The translations under genes were made by a program, and so were the position numbers. The notes beneath the pieces are model-generated. The model had not been told where the DNA came from and made no database searches. It was given only the letters and a program-made list of their open reading frames with translations. From assembly GCA_947172415.1 (NCBI GenBank), contig OX359199.1:6134884-6198883 (forward strand): DNA of 64,000 nucleotides, written 5' to 3'. Shown here in pieces: positions 23,171-35,465 of this stretch; position 1 is the stretch's first letter; every line of letters starts with the position of its first letter. Origin of the DNA: Chondrosia reniformis (taxonomy: Eukaryota; Porifera; Demospongiae; Chondrillida; Chondrillidae).

Positions 23171-25225
23171 TTAATGCATGTCAAGATCTTTAGGAAATGA
23201 TAGCTGTGCGGGTGACAGTGAGCTTCCACTGCCCAGTATATTTGGCATATTCAGTAGATCCTCACTGCCTGCGGTAGACCCTGCACTGCTGACTGCTAGT
23301 AGTGGCATGCTCAGTACACTGGAGGTGGTCCCTGGAGTCACTGATGGGCCGGTCAGCAGGGCAGAGGAAGAGGTTGTGGAGGATGGTAGCTCTTGAGACT
23401 TCAAAGGAGAAAGGATGAAAGGAGAGGCCGCAGTCAGCAAACCAGAGGTCTGCGGCTACACAGAAACAAGAGAGAAGTTGTGACACAAACATGTCATGAA
23501 TGATAGCAGGAGTGACACAGGATCAAATTACAGGTTTCATATGGAATGAAACCTATTTGAAACTCTTGGGAACTGCCAGGTTTCAAAAGACATGAAAGCA
23601 TGATAAACTTGGAAAAGGATCTGGGAAAAACTTGAAACTTGTGAAATTAATCTCCTAGTGCATACTTGTCCACCCTTTGAAACCTGGCCGTTCAAGAAGT
23701 TTCAAATAGGTTTCATTCCATCTAAAACCTGTAATTTGATCCTGTGTGATATGCATAATGGAGTCATATTGGCTAGTGTTATCAGGAAGAAAGTACTGAT
23801 TTCTTTCCTTAAAAAGATGTACCTAATAACCTGTCAGAAAGCCATTAAAACAAAACTGAATTCAGTAATGTTTGTCTGTGATAACTTGTGGTTTGATTAT
23901 CACCTTGATTGAGATCCATGAGGTACATTGTGCAGACCACATTATAGATGTGTAGGCTGGTACTCTATCCTATAAGTTTAGTCAGGCTACATCTGGTGTC
24001 TGTAGATGTTTACCTGAGTGGCAGGATCACTGGATCCCATATTGTGTACAGTGATGTTGGTGCCCAAGGGAGACCTGTATGTTGCATTCAGTGGAATACC
24101 TGGTCCACTCACCTTCACCTAACAACAAGTATCACATCACTACACTGACATCACTACACTGACATCACTACACCGACAAATGGCAGTAGCAGACATACAT
24201 CAGAAGACATGGACACAATGGTGTTGGGGAATTCCCTGACTGACATACATGAGTTTGAGAATTCCTCGGCTAACATATCTGATGGGATTGGGAATTCCCC
24301 AGCTAACATGTATGTCGAGATAGCTCTAACCATATAGAACTGTGTTACTGTTAAAATGCTTATGTTTCAGCTACCTGCTTCTGAGTGGGTTTGACCCTGT
24401 AATTAGGGGCTGTTAGACAGTATCTCTCAGGTGGGAGTCTCACGCCACACCTCTCAGGAACCAGTGGGAGTGGCGTAGCATTCTTCTGCCTTGCAACCTC
24501 CATCAGATACTAGTGACACAGTACACACACTGACACATGTACATGTATATAATAAACTAGTATTTGCATACACACCAAGCTAGCATTTGTGTGTGTAATT
24601 CATGCTTGGGAAGAGAACAGTAAATGTTACAAGGACCAGCAGTTAAATAACAAGACCACGTGGGGAGGATAGCAATGGAATATCAATCAGATTTATATTA
24701 TCAAGAATATGATTGTCTAGAGCATTACTGAATGGTGTACACACTGTCTATTACTCACATCACGAGGTGGAGGTGAAGTGAAGGAATGATCTATTTTGTT
24801 TTTAATTGCCAATTTTACATCAGAAACATCAATCTCCTTCTTCTGAGCGTGCTCGGAATATACCCTGGCATCTTCAAGAACTGAAGTGACATACCCTATG
24901 AAGAGGAACGTTTAGTAGTTTCGTGTAAGGTTACTAACGAAAACTCCTATATTATATCCCAGTGGAACAAAATAATAACTCATCATTCTTATCTACAAAG
25001 GCTGTACTTTATGTGTGCAAGATACATGCTTACCAAAAGTAACAAGTCTAGATAAATATTTCAATTGAATCAATCACTCTTTCGCCTAAATATCACTCAT
25101 CAAGACTTACTGTACGTCACTTCCAGCAGTTGATGTACAACAATCGGGTCATACTCTTTGACTCCCATGTCTTGCAATAAGCCTTCAATGAACGCTGCAT
25201 CTCGCGGACCACTAGAGTCACCCAT
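23171..25225 (-). CDS. TAF9: TFIID/SAGA subunit TAF9
   Basis: Five exons: 25111-25225, 24759-24895, 24375-24509, 24014-24118, 23171-23455; 258 residues (human about 264). Exons 1-2 encode the histone fold: [40 protein letters not shown] and [20 protein letters not shown]. Exon 3 has the diagnostic conserved stretch [15 protein letters not shown]...[16 protein letters not shown]. Exon 5 is a Ser/Thr/Pro-rich tail ([20 protein letters not shown]), as in other TAF9 proteins. TAF9 pairs with TAF6 in TFIID and SAGA for RNA polymerase II initiation. An alternative exon 4 continuation at 23862-23969 is open but unlike TAF9. The last intron carries a 231-bp MITE. The 3' end converges on sulfotransferase C. 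Confidence 0.9.
23516..23746. mobile_element. 231-bp MITE, copy 2 (in TAF9 last intron)
   Basis: Long, nearly perfect terminal inverted repeats of about 45 bp: CACAGGATCAAATTACAGGT onward at the left, and ACCTGTAATTTGATCCTGTG at the right. TGA flanks both ends, a 3-bp target duplication. Same family as 21735-21965 with diverged interior. No coding capacity. Confidence 0.87.
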
Positions 25226-25883
25226 TTTGTTATGGATGTCGCAATACGTAGCCTATCTTAAACCCACTCATATATAGCAGTCTTAGTTAGTTGCTCGTTT
25301 ACCTTTAGATTTTAATTTATTATGTGTTCTTTTATATATATTTGTACTACACACACTAGTATTTACACATTTTAATGATGATTGGGTGTTATGCAATGGA
25401 ATAAAGTAAACTAATTCTTTGATTGAGGTAAACATTTGAAATTAAATAAAGTACAGTGAAGTGAAGGAATGATTTATTTCGCTTTTAATTGGGAATTGGA
25501 ATTCAACACTGCAGTGACCCAGGAATCTTTTGTGAGTCCTTGGCTCCATTATATACGTATACAGTGACTATATTAAACTGCTCAGTAACCATATACCTAT
25601 GAATATATTATACTATCATAATAATGTAAACTGTGTATTCTGTGTTCATTGAGCAGCTAGGGCAACCATGTATTTCATGCCATTCCCTACATTTTGATGT
25701 TTTCTTTATTGCACATATATACGTACGTACAGCAACACATACAGTTACATAAAATTTTATAATGGTACGTACATTAATTGCATATGTATGTACAAAATTA
25801 TATATATAAATATTGGACTCTGAATATATTGCTCTTTTAAACTATAATAGGTTAATTTTAAGCTGATTTCATAGTTTGGCCAT
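25226..25883. other. spacer between TAF9 and the Death-ankyrin gene
   Basis: AT-rich. Bases 25456-25490 (GTGAAGTGAAGGAATGAT onward) repeat part of TAF9 exon 2 (about 24772-24806) with several substitutions, a small exon-fragment duplication. No gene otherwise. Confidence 0.55.
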
Positions 25884-28800
25884 TTAGTCAGAAAGTGCTG
25901 TAATTATTTGTCTATTATGTGTATCTTGGGCAATTGAAATGGCTGTTCTTCCAGCCTACAATAAATACAAGGAAATTATGCTAAAATTATGTACCAAAAA
26001 CACATTTAGTAAAAAACACTACTCTTCAACTTACAAAATCTTTTTCTTTAATGTTAACTTTATATTTGTTTATCAATAAACGGACAATGGATAACTTTTG
26101 CCATAAACAAGCTTGCATCAAAGCAGTTCCACCAAACTGCAAAAATATATCAGAGTTATTCACAAGCTTATTAAAATTTAATCATTATTATACTTAATCT
26201 AAATAAATACAATATGTGCAAAGTCATCCACTTACATTATTTTTCATTTCAAGGCTGAACTTTCTTTCATCAATGAGGTATGACACCATATTTGGATTGT
26301 CAATCTCATTGGTACAAGCGTGAAACAGTACATTGTTACCAAACTTATCCACTTCATGGAGTTTGAATGCAGCAATGAACTTAGGCATTAAATACTTCAG
26401 AATCACTAAGTAACCACTTCCAGCTGCATAATGCAGTACATTCATCCCTTTCTATAAACAGAGTAAATCGATAATACAATAGAATATCTCCATTGGACAG
26501 CTGAAAACCTTCAAATATGAATAAAAATGAAAGTCAAATACATGTATGCTATACTTACATGAGTTCTGTGAAAAATGTTCACATCATAGACTTCTACAAG
26601 TTCCTTAATGAGATTCAGGTTTCCTTCTATGGTGGCAAAAATTAATGGGGTTTGACCCTCCTGTGACCACAAAACAGAATAATGGTTTTACTGAAGATAC
26701 AAAAAATTGTTTGAAAGTAATCCATGCAATATGGAGTTACTCACATTACATTCTTCTTCAAGTCTATCAGTCATTTTGTACTTATCCATCAACAGCTTCA
26801 CTACTGATAGATTGCCATACCAACATGCCTTCATTAGAGGTGTTGCACCATTCTATATGAAAACAGTATATATTATTATTATCATTGATTTAAGTGTACC
26901 ATGTGACATACACACTAGGGCTACTTGGCCCCATGTAGCACTATACAATATATACAATACACCAAAAGATTTATACATGTTTGTATATACATATATACAG
27001 TATGAATTGTATCCTCCCCTGTAAACCTCTTCATTAAAAAAACCCTCATAGATACAGATATACGTGGTCTCATTACTTCTTCAACTGCCCCAGGTCTTAG
27101 TCTAGGCCGACTGTATACCTTCTTGATTTCCAAAAGTCATGCTTCCACCTAGCTTCTAGTTCCATCAAAACCTCTTCCTCGCCAGACACTTTGACCCACC
27201 AGATGTCCTTTCCTTACTTTTTGGTATTTGCACAATAAGCAATAGTATGCTTCTCAATTTGCCTAACATGTAGCAACTTCCTCAAACACCCCAGATTTTC
27301 CTTACATACTTCCCTGCATTTTGTAGGTCTTCCACTTTGCAGGTATCATATGAATTTACCTCACCCCTAGTAACCTTTGCATGCATGTGACTCTCTATAC
27401 TCTTCTTCTCCAACCTCTTGCATTCACCCACTGACTTTGTACATTATCCCTCTATAGGGTATCTCTCAGCAACACTCTGTTCTAGTTGGTTCTTAAGCTT
27501 TATCAAGTCCTCCTTTCTGTTGGTGATTAGCTTTTCAATCTCCTCAATTCTCACTTTAATAGCGGTTATTGCTTCTTCCTCATCTCTAGTTATATTTAGT
27601 ATAGATAGTTTCTATATAGCTCTTCCCTTAGCTTGATGTTCTGCTGTTGTACGACTACTTGGTTGCAAAAAACGCCTTGCATGAAAGTCAGTAAAGACAT
27701 AACACAGAAAAAGCATAGAACGGTAACATGAAGGGTGTGACCAATTCCTGCAGTCCTGACATTGGACCCAGTCTCTTCTGTCCTTTGCAGCAGACTCCTT
27801 GTTCTTCTCGCATATACACCTAATAACATCTGCTTTATTAGGTGTCTTCACTACCAAGCTCCTTTCACTGCCAAGCTCTTATTTCCTTCATCTTTTCCCA
27901 CAACTGTCGAGTGCCTCCCTGGCTGTTGTACTGGCATTAAAAACTCTTTTGCTGGATTTGTCCCTAGGATTTTACCATTTTTAGTTGCTTTGTTGGCATT
28001 TTTTGGAAAATCTCAATTACTTAGGACAAATTATTGAATTATGTATAGTCCTGTATGCATAGCCTTTTGATATTAACTATATGGCATATATAGCGAGAAT
28101 AAACAAGCAATGCAGAAACTTACTTTATTTCTAATGTGAGGATCAAGATGCATCTGCTCAATTAGGTAAGATACTACATCTGGGTTGTCAATATCATTTT
28201 GACATCCATTGTGCATTACTCCTTCACCAAGTTGGTCTCTTTGATGAATTAACTTAGCTAATTCTGGGATTTGAAGCAAGTACTGTAACAAATCAAGACG
28301 TCCACTCCGAGCAGCAAATTCAATTGAATTAATCCCATGCTATATTGAGAGAATTATAAATTACGTACTAGAAAACATTTACATGAACCACTGTATCATC
28401 ACATACTCATATTAATCAATGCAATTTCCTGAAAAAAAACACTTGGATATCCATACCTTCTCTCTATCCAGTATGTTTGTTCTGTATTTTGTGACTAATA
28501 ACTTGATTATTGCAATTTTTCCATCCTCACATGCTCTCAAAAAAGGCGTCATGCCATACTGAGGAAAGTTATAGGATATGTACAATAATTTAATTGTACA
28601 TACTTTACTTAAGACTCTATTGTCTTACATCATTTTTGTTGTTTAACTGTTTACCCATTTTCATATCTTCAATCAGGAAAGAAACAACATCTGGATTATC
28701 TGGTCGATTTCGACAGGCAGTATGCAATAAAGTATCTCCATCTGGAAGCCAAACTATATCTAAGGGATTGATAACTGCTCCAATTGTCCTTTTGAGCATG

Positions 28801-31800
28801 GCTAACTCTCCACTATAAGTATAATCAATTATCATTTTTGCCTATAATAAGAATTAAGGGAAGTGTGCAATAATTTACAGTCAAGTTTTGTTTGATGCCA
28901 TATAATAGGTACCTTGAATGTTGCATTGTGATATGTTAGATATAGAATGAAGCACTTGATACAAGTAATGACAATTAATAAATTCTATGGTATCGCAAAG
29001 TGCAACTTTATAATTAGCTTGTTAATGAACAAAACTTATGCATGTTAACCATATAAAGCACAAGAATATTAATGAAAATTGGGTTAAAATTCTACTGGAT
29101 TTAATTGGAAAGTAGGTTAGAATTAAGTGGACTACACAGCTAAAAAAGGTAATATAAAACTGCTGTTGCCAATAATTCTATATACCCTATCACGGGATAT
29201 TTTTGAGGATAGAAATTTTCACAAATTTTTGAAAAATCCTCAGAATAAATGTACATGATTCTTATTTTTGTGAGTTTATATTTTTATATTTCTTCCATCT
29301 AGAAAAATGGTGGAAAGAAATTTTTGCAATTTGGGGTTAGCTCACAAAAAACAGAAAATTACAGTTTTCACAAAAATATATCCAGCTATACAGTATATAC
29401 TAACAATGCATGTACACATTGTATAACTAACAAAATTAAGCTTGGAAGGTCTTTTAGGGTGTCTTTTGTAGTATCTTTTCATTTGGACACTCCTATGATC
29501 AGCCTGGGCCTTTTTTTTGGCAATTATACAATCCTAACAGACATGGAGAGGAACCAATTAATACATTGTTGAAGGAACAAAATGTAGTTATAATATGGGT
29601 ATATAATAGTTAAATACAGCTAGTTAGAATAAACTAACATGTATCTGTTTCATACAATGAAGTATCAAAGAAGGGTCATCCCAACTTCCATAATTCTTTT
29701 CTTTCTTCTTATGTGATGCAAAATTTACATGTTCATGTATCCTTTGAATTAATGAGAAGATTATAAATGCATTTTCTTCTGGTGTGGTAGTCCTCTTCAT
29801 TTGTAATACCTGTAACATTAAATTGTACATGTGAGAAGAGACTTTTGTAATTCTACACATATATAAATGTGTATGTAATTTACAAATTACCTCAATCTGG
29901 CTAATAACTTTACTGTCAGCAGACATTCTCCACAAACTATACTGAGGTATATTTATGTAAAACACTCCTATTCCAGTAACTGAGATAACCTTCCACAGGG
30001 CTAGACGAAGTAAGTAAGATGGCAAGTGATTCATTAAGGATTCTACATTTTCTTGTGCCATTGAGAAGTACACCAATAGGCAGCCTTCAGTAAGACCTTC
30101 AAATGTGGTGCGTCTCATACGAAGTTCTTCGATTAGGAAATCTTTCAGATCTAAGATCCTCTTTAAAATGGCTGCTTCCTTTTCATCTACCTTAAAGGCT
30201 ACAGTTCCAGAGTTGCCTTGAATAGATCTTATTCTACACCGCAACCTCTTTATAAAGGTACGTAGTGACATTTGTAGTGCCTTTTCATAACGCTTGAGAT
30301 CATCTAATAGTGTTTCTTTGAAAGCAAAATCAATGATTGCTTGTACTACTAAGATGTTAATCCAATCCCATCGTTCCTGCAGGGCTATTATCAACTCTTC
30401 ACAAGAATCTGGAAGTACAACTGAGCTTGAGGTAGAGACTTCTGAATCAGAATCACTATTATCAAGGTAATTTTCTAAAAAGTTTCTAAGGCTTCTAAGT
30501 TGATGTCCTTCTAAATCTCGGATTTGTGCTATCATTTTGGATGCAAGTTTACTAAATTGCTTTTTTACTTTATTAATGACAGGAAAGTAGACTGGTTTCT
30601 TAGGAATGGCTGCTACCTCTTGACTAACACAGAACCTATGTTCATCATTAATGGTATAACTTGCAGCAGTGGGAAGGGATGGAGTAGCAACTGGGATGCT
30701 CTGGTTCCAAGGCTGCATGTTGGAGTCTGTATGGGGGAGTAGGTCAATAGTAAAAAGAAGCCTATACCAGAGTGGAAAGAGTCCCAAAACACTAGATAGT
30801 TAAAAACTGAGTGGAGGATTAATTTCCTATTATAGAGCTTAGGTTATACGTACATACATATATGACTTATAAGTGATGATCAGGTGAACTCTGTGCTTTT
30901 TTAACTATAATTCCATTTAATAGCTAACCATTTTCACCTACAATGTAATAACATATTATGTAGATGTATACGTATATCTAATGTCTGAATAATAAAAAAT
31001 GAAATTTCATTATAATAAGGATAATAGTCTGCACTCCTGCATGTGATATTGAAGGGATGGTGAGCTAACAAGTAAACAACAATTGGAGATATATACTCAC
31101 CCTCGACATTTAGTGTGATTATCATTCTTTCAATATCATCTGCAATAGAACCTTTGTTAACAGATGTGTTCCTCAGTGTCTTTACCAAGTATTCCCAAGT
31201 CGGCTTGATTGTTACATCACTAACTGTCCTTTCGCCAGAGTCAATCCAACTCTTGAAAATTCTACGCATGCAGTTAATTGGATCCACGGCCGAAGGCTGT
31301 GATTCCATCAGAAGAACAGAGTCTTCTTCTCCAAGCAGTGTTCCAATTTCCCTCCATTTATCTGCTAATTTTGGGATATAATCCATTAATCTAATGGTTG
31401 ATGCATGCTGTTGAAGATCTGCATAAATCACATAAATGAATCCATACAATGTAAAAAAAAAAAACATTTTAAAATAAAAGTTAGAAGTAGGAATGGCAGT
31501 GCATGCAACTGTGGCTAGCAAATCTGGAAAAAGTAACAAAACAAGATAGTGCTCATGTGATAAGGCTACAAATACAGCCTGAAGTGGTATACCGACAATA
31601 CACGTCATCAAGTAAATATGGAGGCGATATACCGGTCTGGGCTACGCGAGACTCTAGATGAATAATCACATAGCTATCTCCTGTAATAGCTATTTATTTT
31701 TTAGTCCCCCCACGAAAATTTCTATACTATGTCCATGCCTAGTTTAACTTAAATAAAATAACAAGTAAGTTGAATCGTGGGCACCCCGGACCCGAATTAC

Positions 31801-31963
31801 TTGGACGCTTTGTTGGGAGCTTATATGTAATTTTAACGATTCTAGATCTGACACGTTAGATATCCCCAAAATTATAATCAACGACAGGAAAAGAGACCCT
31901 CTTACATATTAGATATATGCTATAAGTGGTGAACTTACTTCTGTGCTCGACCAAGGCAGCCAT
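25884..31963 (-). CDS. Death domain - helical region - ankyrin repeat protein
   Basis: Twelve exons: 31939-31963, 31101-31418, 29891-30726, 29639-29809, 28629-28841, 28457-28558, 28124-28339, 26745-26852, 26559-26660, 26236-26451, 26035-26136, 25884-25955; 826 residues. Exon 2 encodes a Death-fold domain (IPKLADKWREIGTLLGEE; WEYLVKTLRNTSVN). Exon 3-4 is a mostly helical region with 'EGCLLVYFSMAQENVESLM'. The remaining exons carry ankyrin repeats (DTLLHTACRNRPDNPDVVSF, GMTPFLRACEDGKIAI, ATPLMKACWYGNLSVVKLLM, MNVLHYAAGSGYLVILKYL), joined by phase-0 introns only. The join from exon 4 uses a weak GTTAGT donor at 29638; without it the frame stops at 29624, giving a 454-residue protein lacking ankyrins. 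Death-ankyrin proteins are intracellular signalling adaptors; this one's partners are unknown. Confidence 0.8.
27000..28060 (-). mobile_element. decayed retroelement ORF with PHD-like finger (intronic)
   Basis: This lies inside the intron between ankyrin exons 28124 and 26852. The minus strand near 27740-27850 reads RCICEKNKESAAKDRRDWVQ, CQDCRNWSHPSCYR: the C-x-C...C-x2-C...H-x2-C pattern of a PHD finger. Frameshifted stretches further on read as a charged coiled coil (AIKVRIEEIEKLITNRKEDL). PHD finger plus coiled coil is the make-up of ORF1 proteins in several non-LTR retrotransposons. Stops and frameshifts show it is dead. Its boundaries are estimates; no reverse transcriptase was seen. Confidence 0.45.
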
Positions 31964-32222
31964 AATTCAGAAAGATTCCAGGAAATAAGATGTCTTTCGA
32001 ATATTGCTGCCACGCCCTCTGCCCACGAGGATTTTACCTTAAAATGGGTAGGTAACCAAGTTTAGCATATTCATTAGTGGCTAGCACAAACAACATGACT
32101 AGTGGTCAGTATAGAATATATACACTAATCGAACCCTGAAATAGCTGAAGGGTTGTTTTGAGAGGACAATATTAATGAAGGGAATTGTGATTGCTCTATT
32201 CTTGCTACTGCAACTATAAGCC
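31964..32222. promoter_or_regulatory. divergent intergenic region, Death-ankyrin/FReD
   Basis: Short region between two divergent genes. A plus-strand ATG at 31991 opens a 20-codon reading (MSFEYCCHALCPRGFYLKM) ending at a good GTAGGT donor near 32048. I could not link it in frame to the FReD gene, so it may be a 5' exon of something unresolved or chance. Confidence 0.4.
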
Positions 32223-33223
32223 ATGTTTAGGTATGTACTTTTATTTGTTATACAGAGGACTAGTCATGTGACCCAACCAGGTGGATCCTGTACTGAAACA
32301 AATGAAGGAGACATAGAGTCTGGAGGACACACTCATGTGTGGATCTGTAAAGGAGGAATGTGGACACCTTATCAGTAGGTCCATGCACTACGACATTATT
32401 GACCAGGGACTTCCTGTAACTTCCCTCTGTCCCCCTCCCTTTCAGACTGGTTCCCTCAATTGGAAGCATTCAGGCTGTAGCTGGCTCCTCTTGCAAGGAG
32501 ATACGAGATACACTGGCTAATGACTGCACTAACACACTTCACAGTGGAACATACTGGATCAACATCACTGATCCATGCACTGAACAGGAACAATCTATGC
32601 AGGTATGTATCTACTGCAAATACAAATATGTAAAAAATAATGGTTAGATTTACAACTGCCCAAGCAAAAAAACTAGCTCTTTGCTTCAATTTTAGGTCTA
32701 TTGTGAAATGGGTCTGGATGGTGGAGGATGGACACTGATGTGGAAGCACTCCTATATGGAGGTGGGTGCTCTCAGTGAAGACATGAAGTACTACAGCTCA
32801 CACTATCAGGCCTGCACAGACCTCAACACTGGATGGTGCAGTGTGCCTCGCAAGATTAGATTGAATCCAACAGAGATGGCAATAGCAGCTTACCACAACA
32901 AGAGACTGGTCAACGCTTATAAAGGAATCTACAATGCCAACTTGGACAGACACTGGAGTGGAGGAATACTACTGGATCCAACTCAGCTGGTGGATCACTG
33001 CGGTAGTAGTAATGGAGTAGAACCAGCTCCATACATTGATTCTCAATTAGGAGGAATAGCATTTGATAAGGCTTCACCTACAAGTTTTTATTCAAACTGT
33101 GATACTCTTCAAGGATCCTTGAATAATCCTGGAGAATGTAGATGGGAGAACTGCCTTCTACCTTCATCAATATCATCTAATCAAAGGCATGCTCAAATGA
33201 CAGTCGTCATTTATGTTCGGTGA
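32223..33223 (+). CDS. secreted fibrinogen-related (FReD-like) protein
   Basis: Three exons: 32223-32374, 32446-32602, 32696-33223; 278 residues. The chosen ATG gives a short hydrophobic leader (MFRYVLLFVIQ) and no first intron; alternative frames upstream hit stops. Exon 1 has a small module GGSCTETNEGDIESGG then HTHVWICKGGMW. Exons 2-3 carry the fibrinogen-like N-half: SCKEIRDTLANDCTN, SGTYWINITDPC, VYCEMGLDGGGWTLMWKHSY, with Cys spacing typical of fibrinogen C-terminal/intelectin-like lectins. The second half diverges from canonical FReDs (no clear WWYxxCHxxNLNG) but keeps several cysteines and ends MTVVIYVR. Likely an extracellular lectin-like protein; ligand unknown. Confidence 0.75.
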
Positions 33224-33415
33224 TCATCAAGTACCAGCTTTGATTCCATTGTCGAATATACTACATATACTGCATGGTCAACACATATATTAGTAGTACA
33301 TATTTAATGATGATTTGCAATTGAATGAATTAGTAAAGTAAGTTACAAATTCAAAATTTAGTATTTACAATGATGCGCTATACTGTAGTTTGACACTTTC
33401 ACAGTATTCAAATTG
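33224..33415. other. convergent 3' region of the FReD and PBDC1 genes
   Basis: 192 bp between two converging stop codons; AT-rich, presumably both 3' UTRs. No clear terminator identified. Confidence 0.5.
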
Positions 33416-35465
33416 TTAATTTGATTGGCCTTTCTTGAAATGTCGTGTGTTCAGTCCAGAACGATTTCTAGCAATCTCAATAGCCAAGAACTGTACTCTT
33501 GGAACTATACAAATACAAAATAGAAGGTTGCATCAGAGCATCCATACATGGAAATGACTGTGGAATCAGGAGCAATTGAATTATATACATGTACTATAAT
33601 AAATAAATAGTGAGCAAGTCTTGTATTTATACCCCATTGCCATGGCAACAAGCTGATAATGAGGAAATTATCAACAGCATATAGTGTGAATTGCTGATTA
33701 ATATGATACACCATGTGGATAAGTTCATACAGGAAGTGAAGTAGATCTTATGTATTTGTTTTCTTAGTTACTGGCAATTTCTTTAGTCATAAATCAGATC
33801 TCACGCATTACTTGCTTTTTAGCCATTTCAATCCCAGGCTGCCCAAGTGCCATGGGGTATATATAAATCCTTCACTTAGGACTGCAGCAAAATAAAATTA
33901 CTTGGCCTCGGCTCTGCCTTGGCCTTTTATTATATTTGAGCTATAGTCCTGCCCTCTGGACTATAATTATTACATATTACACAGGATAAACAACTAAATG
34001 TTAATGTAACAAACTGTATACTTGATACTCATAGTTGGTATATTCAGCTTACCTAATGTAGTGTTCTTGTCACTGTATTCCTTTGAAACATCCAACCTAG
34101 ATTTAGTACATCATCAGTGTCACATAGTACCATGGTCTGTGATATATGTTCACCTTAACAATGTACCAAAATTGTAATCTTCTACTTTTCCTTCAAATTT
34201 ATTACAAAATTCTCTCCAAACCTAAGAAAGAAATCACAGTGATACAATTGTCAGCCATTATTATAAAATATAGAGAGATCTTGAGTGTAGAATCATTACT
34301 TGATATTTATGAGCTACTAAACATGAGATATACATACATGTGTAGTTACAAGCATACCTTTTTATTTTCTTCTGATTTGATATCATCCTCAATTATCACA
34401 TCAATCTATGTGAACAAAATTGATATACATACATATATACATGCATAATGCTACGGTATACATATATGACAGACAGCTAATACATTCACATGAGAAGATA
34501 TGTATTTACAATCAGGGTAACCTGATTTCTTAATGGGGACCTTCTTAAAGAAACTCAAATTGCCTATTATTTATAGCAAACAAACATATTAAACTAGTTT
34601 GCCCCTCAATGTTGTATTACCCTCTTGTGAAATTTTCTAAGAAACTCTGACATGGCAAAGTGAGGTCTAACCTTCAGGTTTGCAAACATTTCAGCAAACA
34701 CACTATGTATAGCATCATCTTCTCTGTGATTGTAGAAAGGAAATAATATATTTTATAAAAGCTTACTGGTTATTCTGTATATATCAAAACATTAATTTTG
34801 ATTTCTCTCTCTTCTCTCCCATATTATGTGACTTCTCAATTCAATATTTTGTTAAACTTATCCATTACAGCTTATATATCAGTAAGGACAGTGTAGAAAC
34901 GACAAGGCGGTATTTATTTAAACAGTTTATATTTTCCTATTATTGGATACCTATTAGCAGTATTTAAAGATTTCAATATTATTCTTACTCAGTACTATTG
35001 GAGTAGTTAAACTAACTTGGTTAGTCTGAGTTGAACAGCATCTACTGATTGTATAAGCTAAAATTAGAAGAAAATGTCACAGTTTACATAACATATACAA
35101 AACTTAAAATTAATAATATTGATTCTGATAGCTACAGAGAAGAGCATAGATTAAATACTTAAGTACTTTCATGTGCGTTTCAGCATAGTTCATAGTCTTC
35201 ATAGCCCATGCAAGTTCCAGCTGAGGCTACAGTACAAAACAAAGGATGCTGTACTTTGAATTAACCTGCTGGACTATACATGTGCAGCAGGTTCATGCGA
35301 AAGGCTCACATCGTTAGCGTAGTCATCCGCGCTTCCCGAAAGAGCGTGACCAACTGAAGAAATTTCTGAAATACCCTAAACGTGTAGTATAGCAAATGTC
35401 AGTAAAAAGCCTATATACCAAGCGATGTAAAGTTTTCGTACCAATCCACTAAGATCGAACGCCAT
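33416..35465 (-). CDS. PBDC1: PBDC1 homologue
   Basis: Nine small exons: 35442-35465, 35310-35375, 35167-35226, 35017-35057, 34672-34723, 34358-34405, 34154-34221, 34053-34096, 33416-33504; 163 residues, all phases closing. The joined protein reads through VGHALSGSADDYANDPQLEL, AWAMKTMNYAETHMK, LIQSVDAVQLRLTKEDD, VWREFCNKFEGKVEDYNFGT, VPRVQFLAIEIARNRSGLN, which matches PBDC1 (UPF0368; yeast Ypl225w) end to end. The yeast protein is reported as a ribosome-associated chaperone for nascent eEF1A; a similar role here is inferred. Introns 4 and 5 use GTTAGT and GTTAGA donors. The gene is divergent from beta-TrCP. Confidence 0.9.

Noticed and set aside
23862-23969. Alternative last exon of TAF9 (starts DRVPAYTS)
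   Set aside because: Phases fit, but the peptide is unlike TAF9 tails, whereas the exon at 23171-23455 gives the expected Ser/Thr-rich C-terminus.
24180-24330. Exon with three GGAATTC-centred repeats in the TAF9 intron
   Set aside because: Repeat spacing (30 and 33 bp) keeps a frame, but no compatible donor/acceptor pair fits between the flanking TAF9 exons, which already join in phase.
32162-32231. Signal-peptide exon starting MKGIVIALFLLLQL for the FReD gene
   Set aside because: It meets a TAA before any donor; the ATG at 32223 reads straight into the exon instead.
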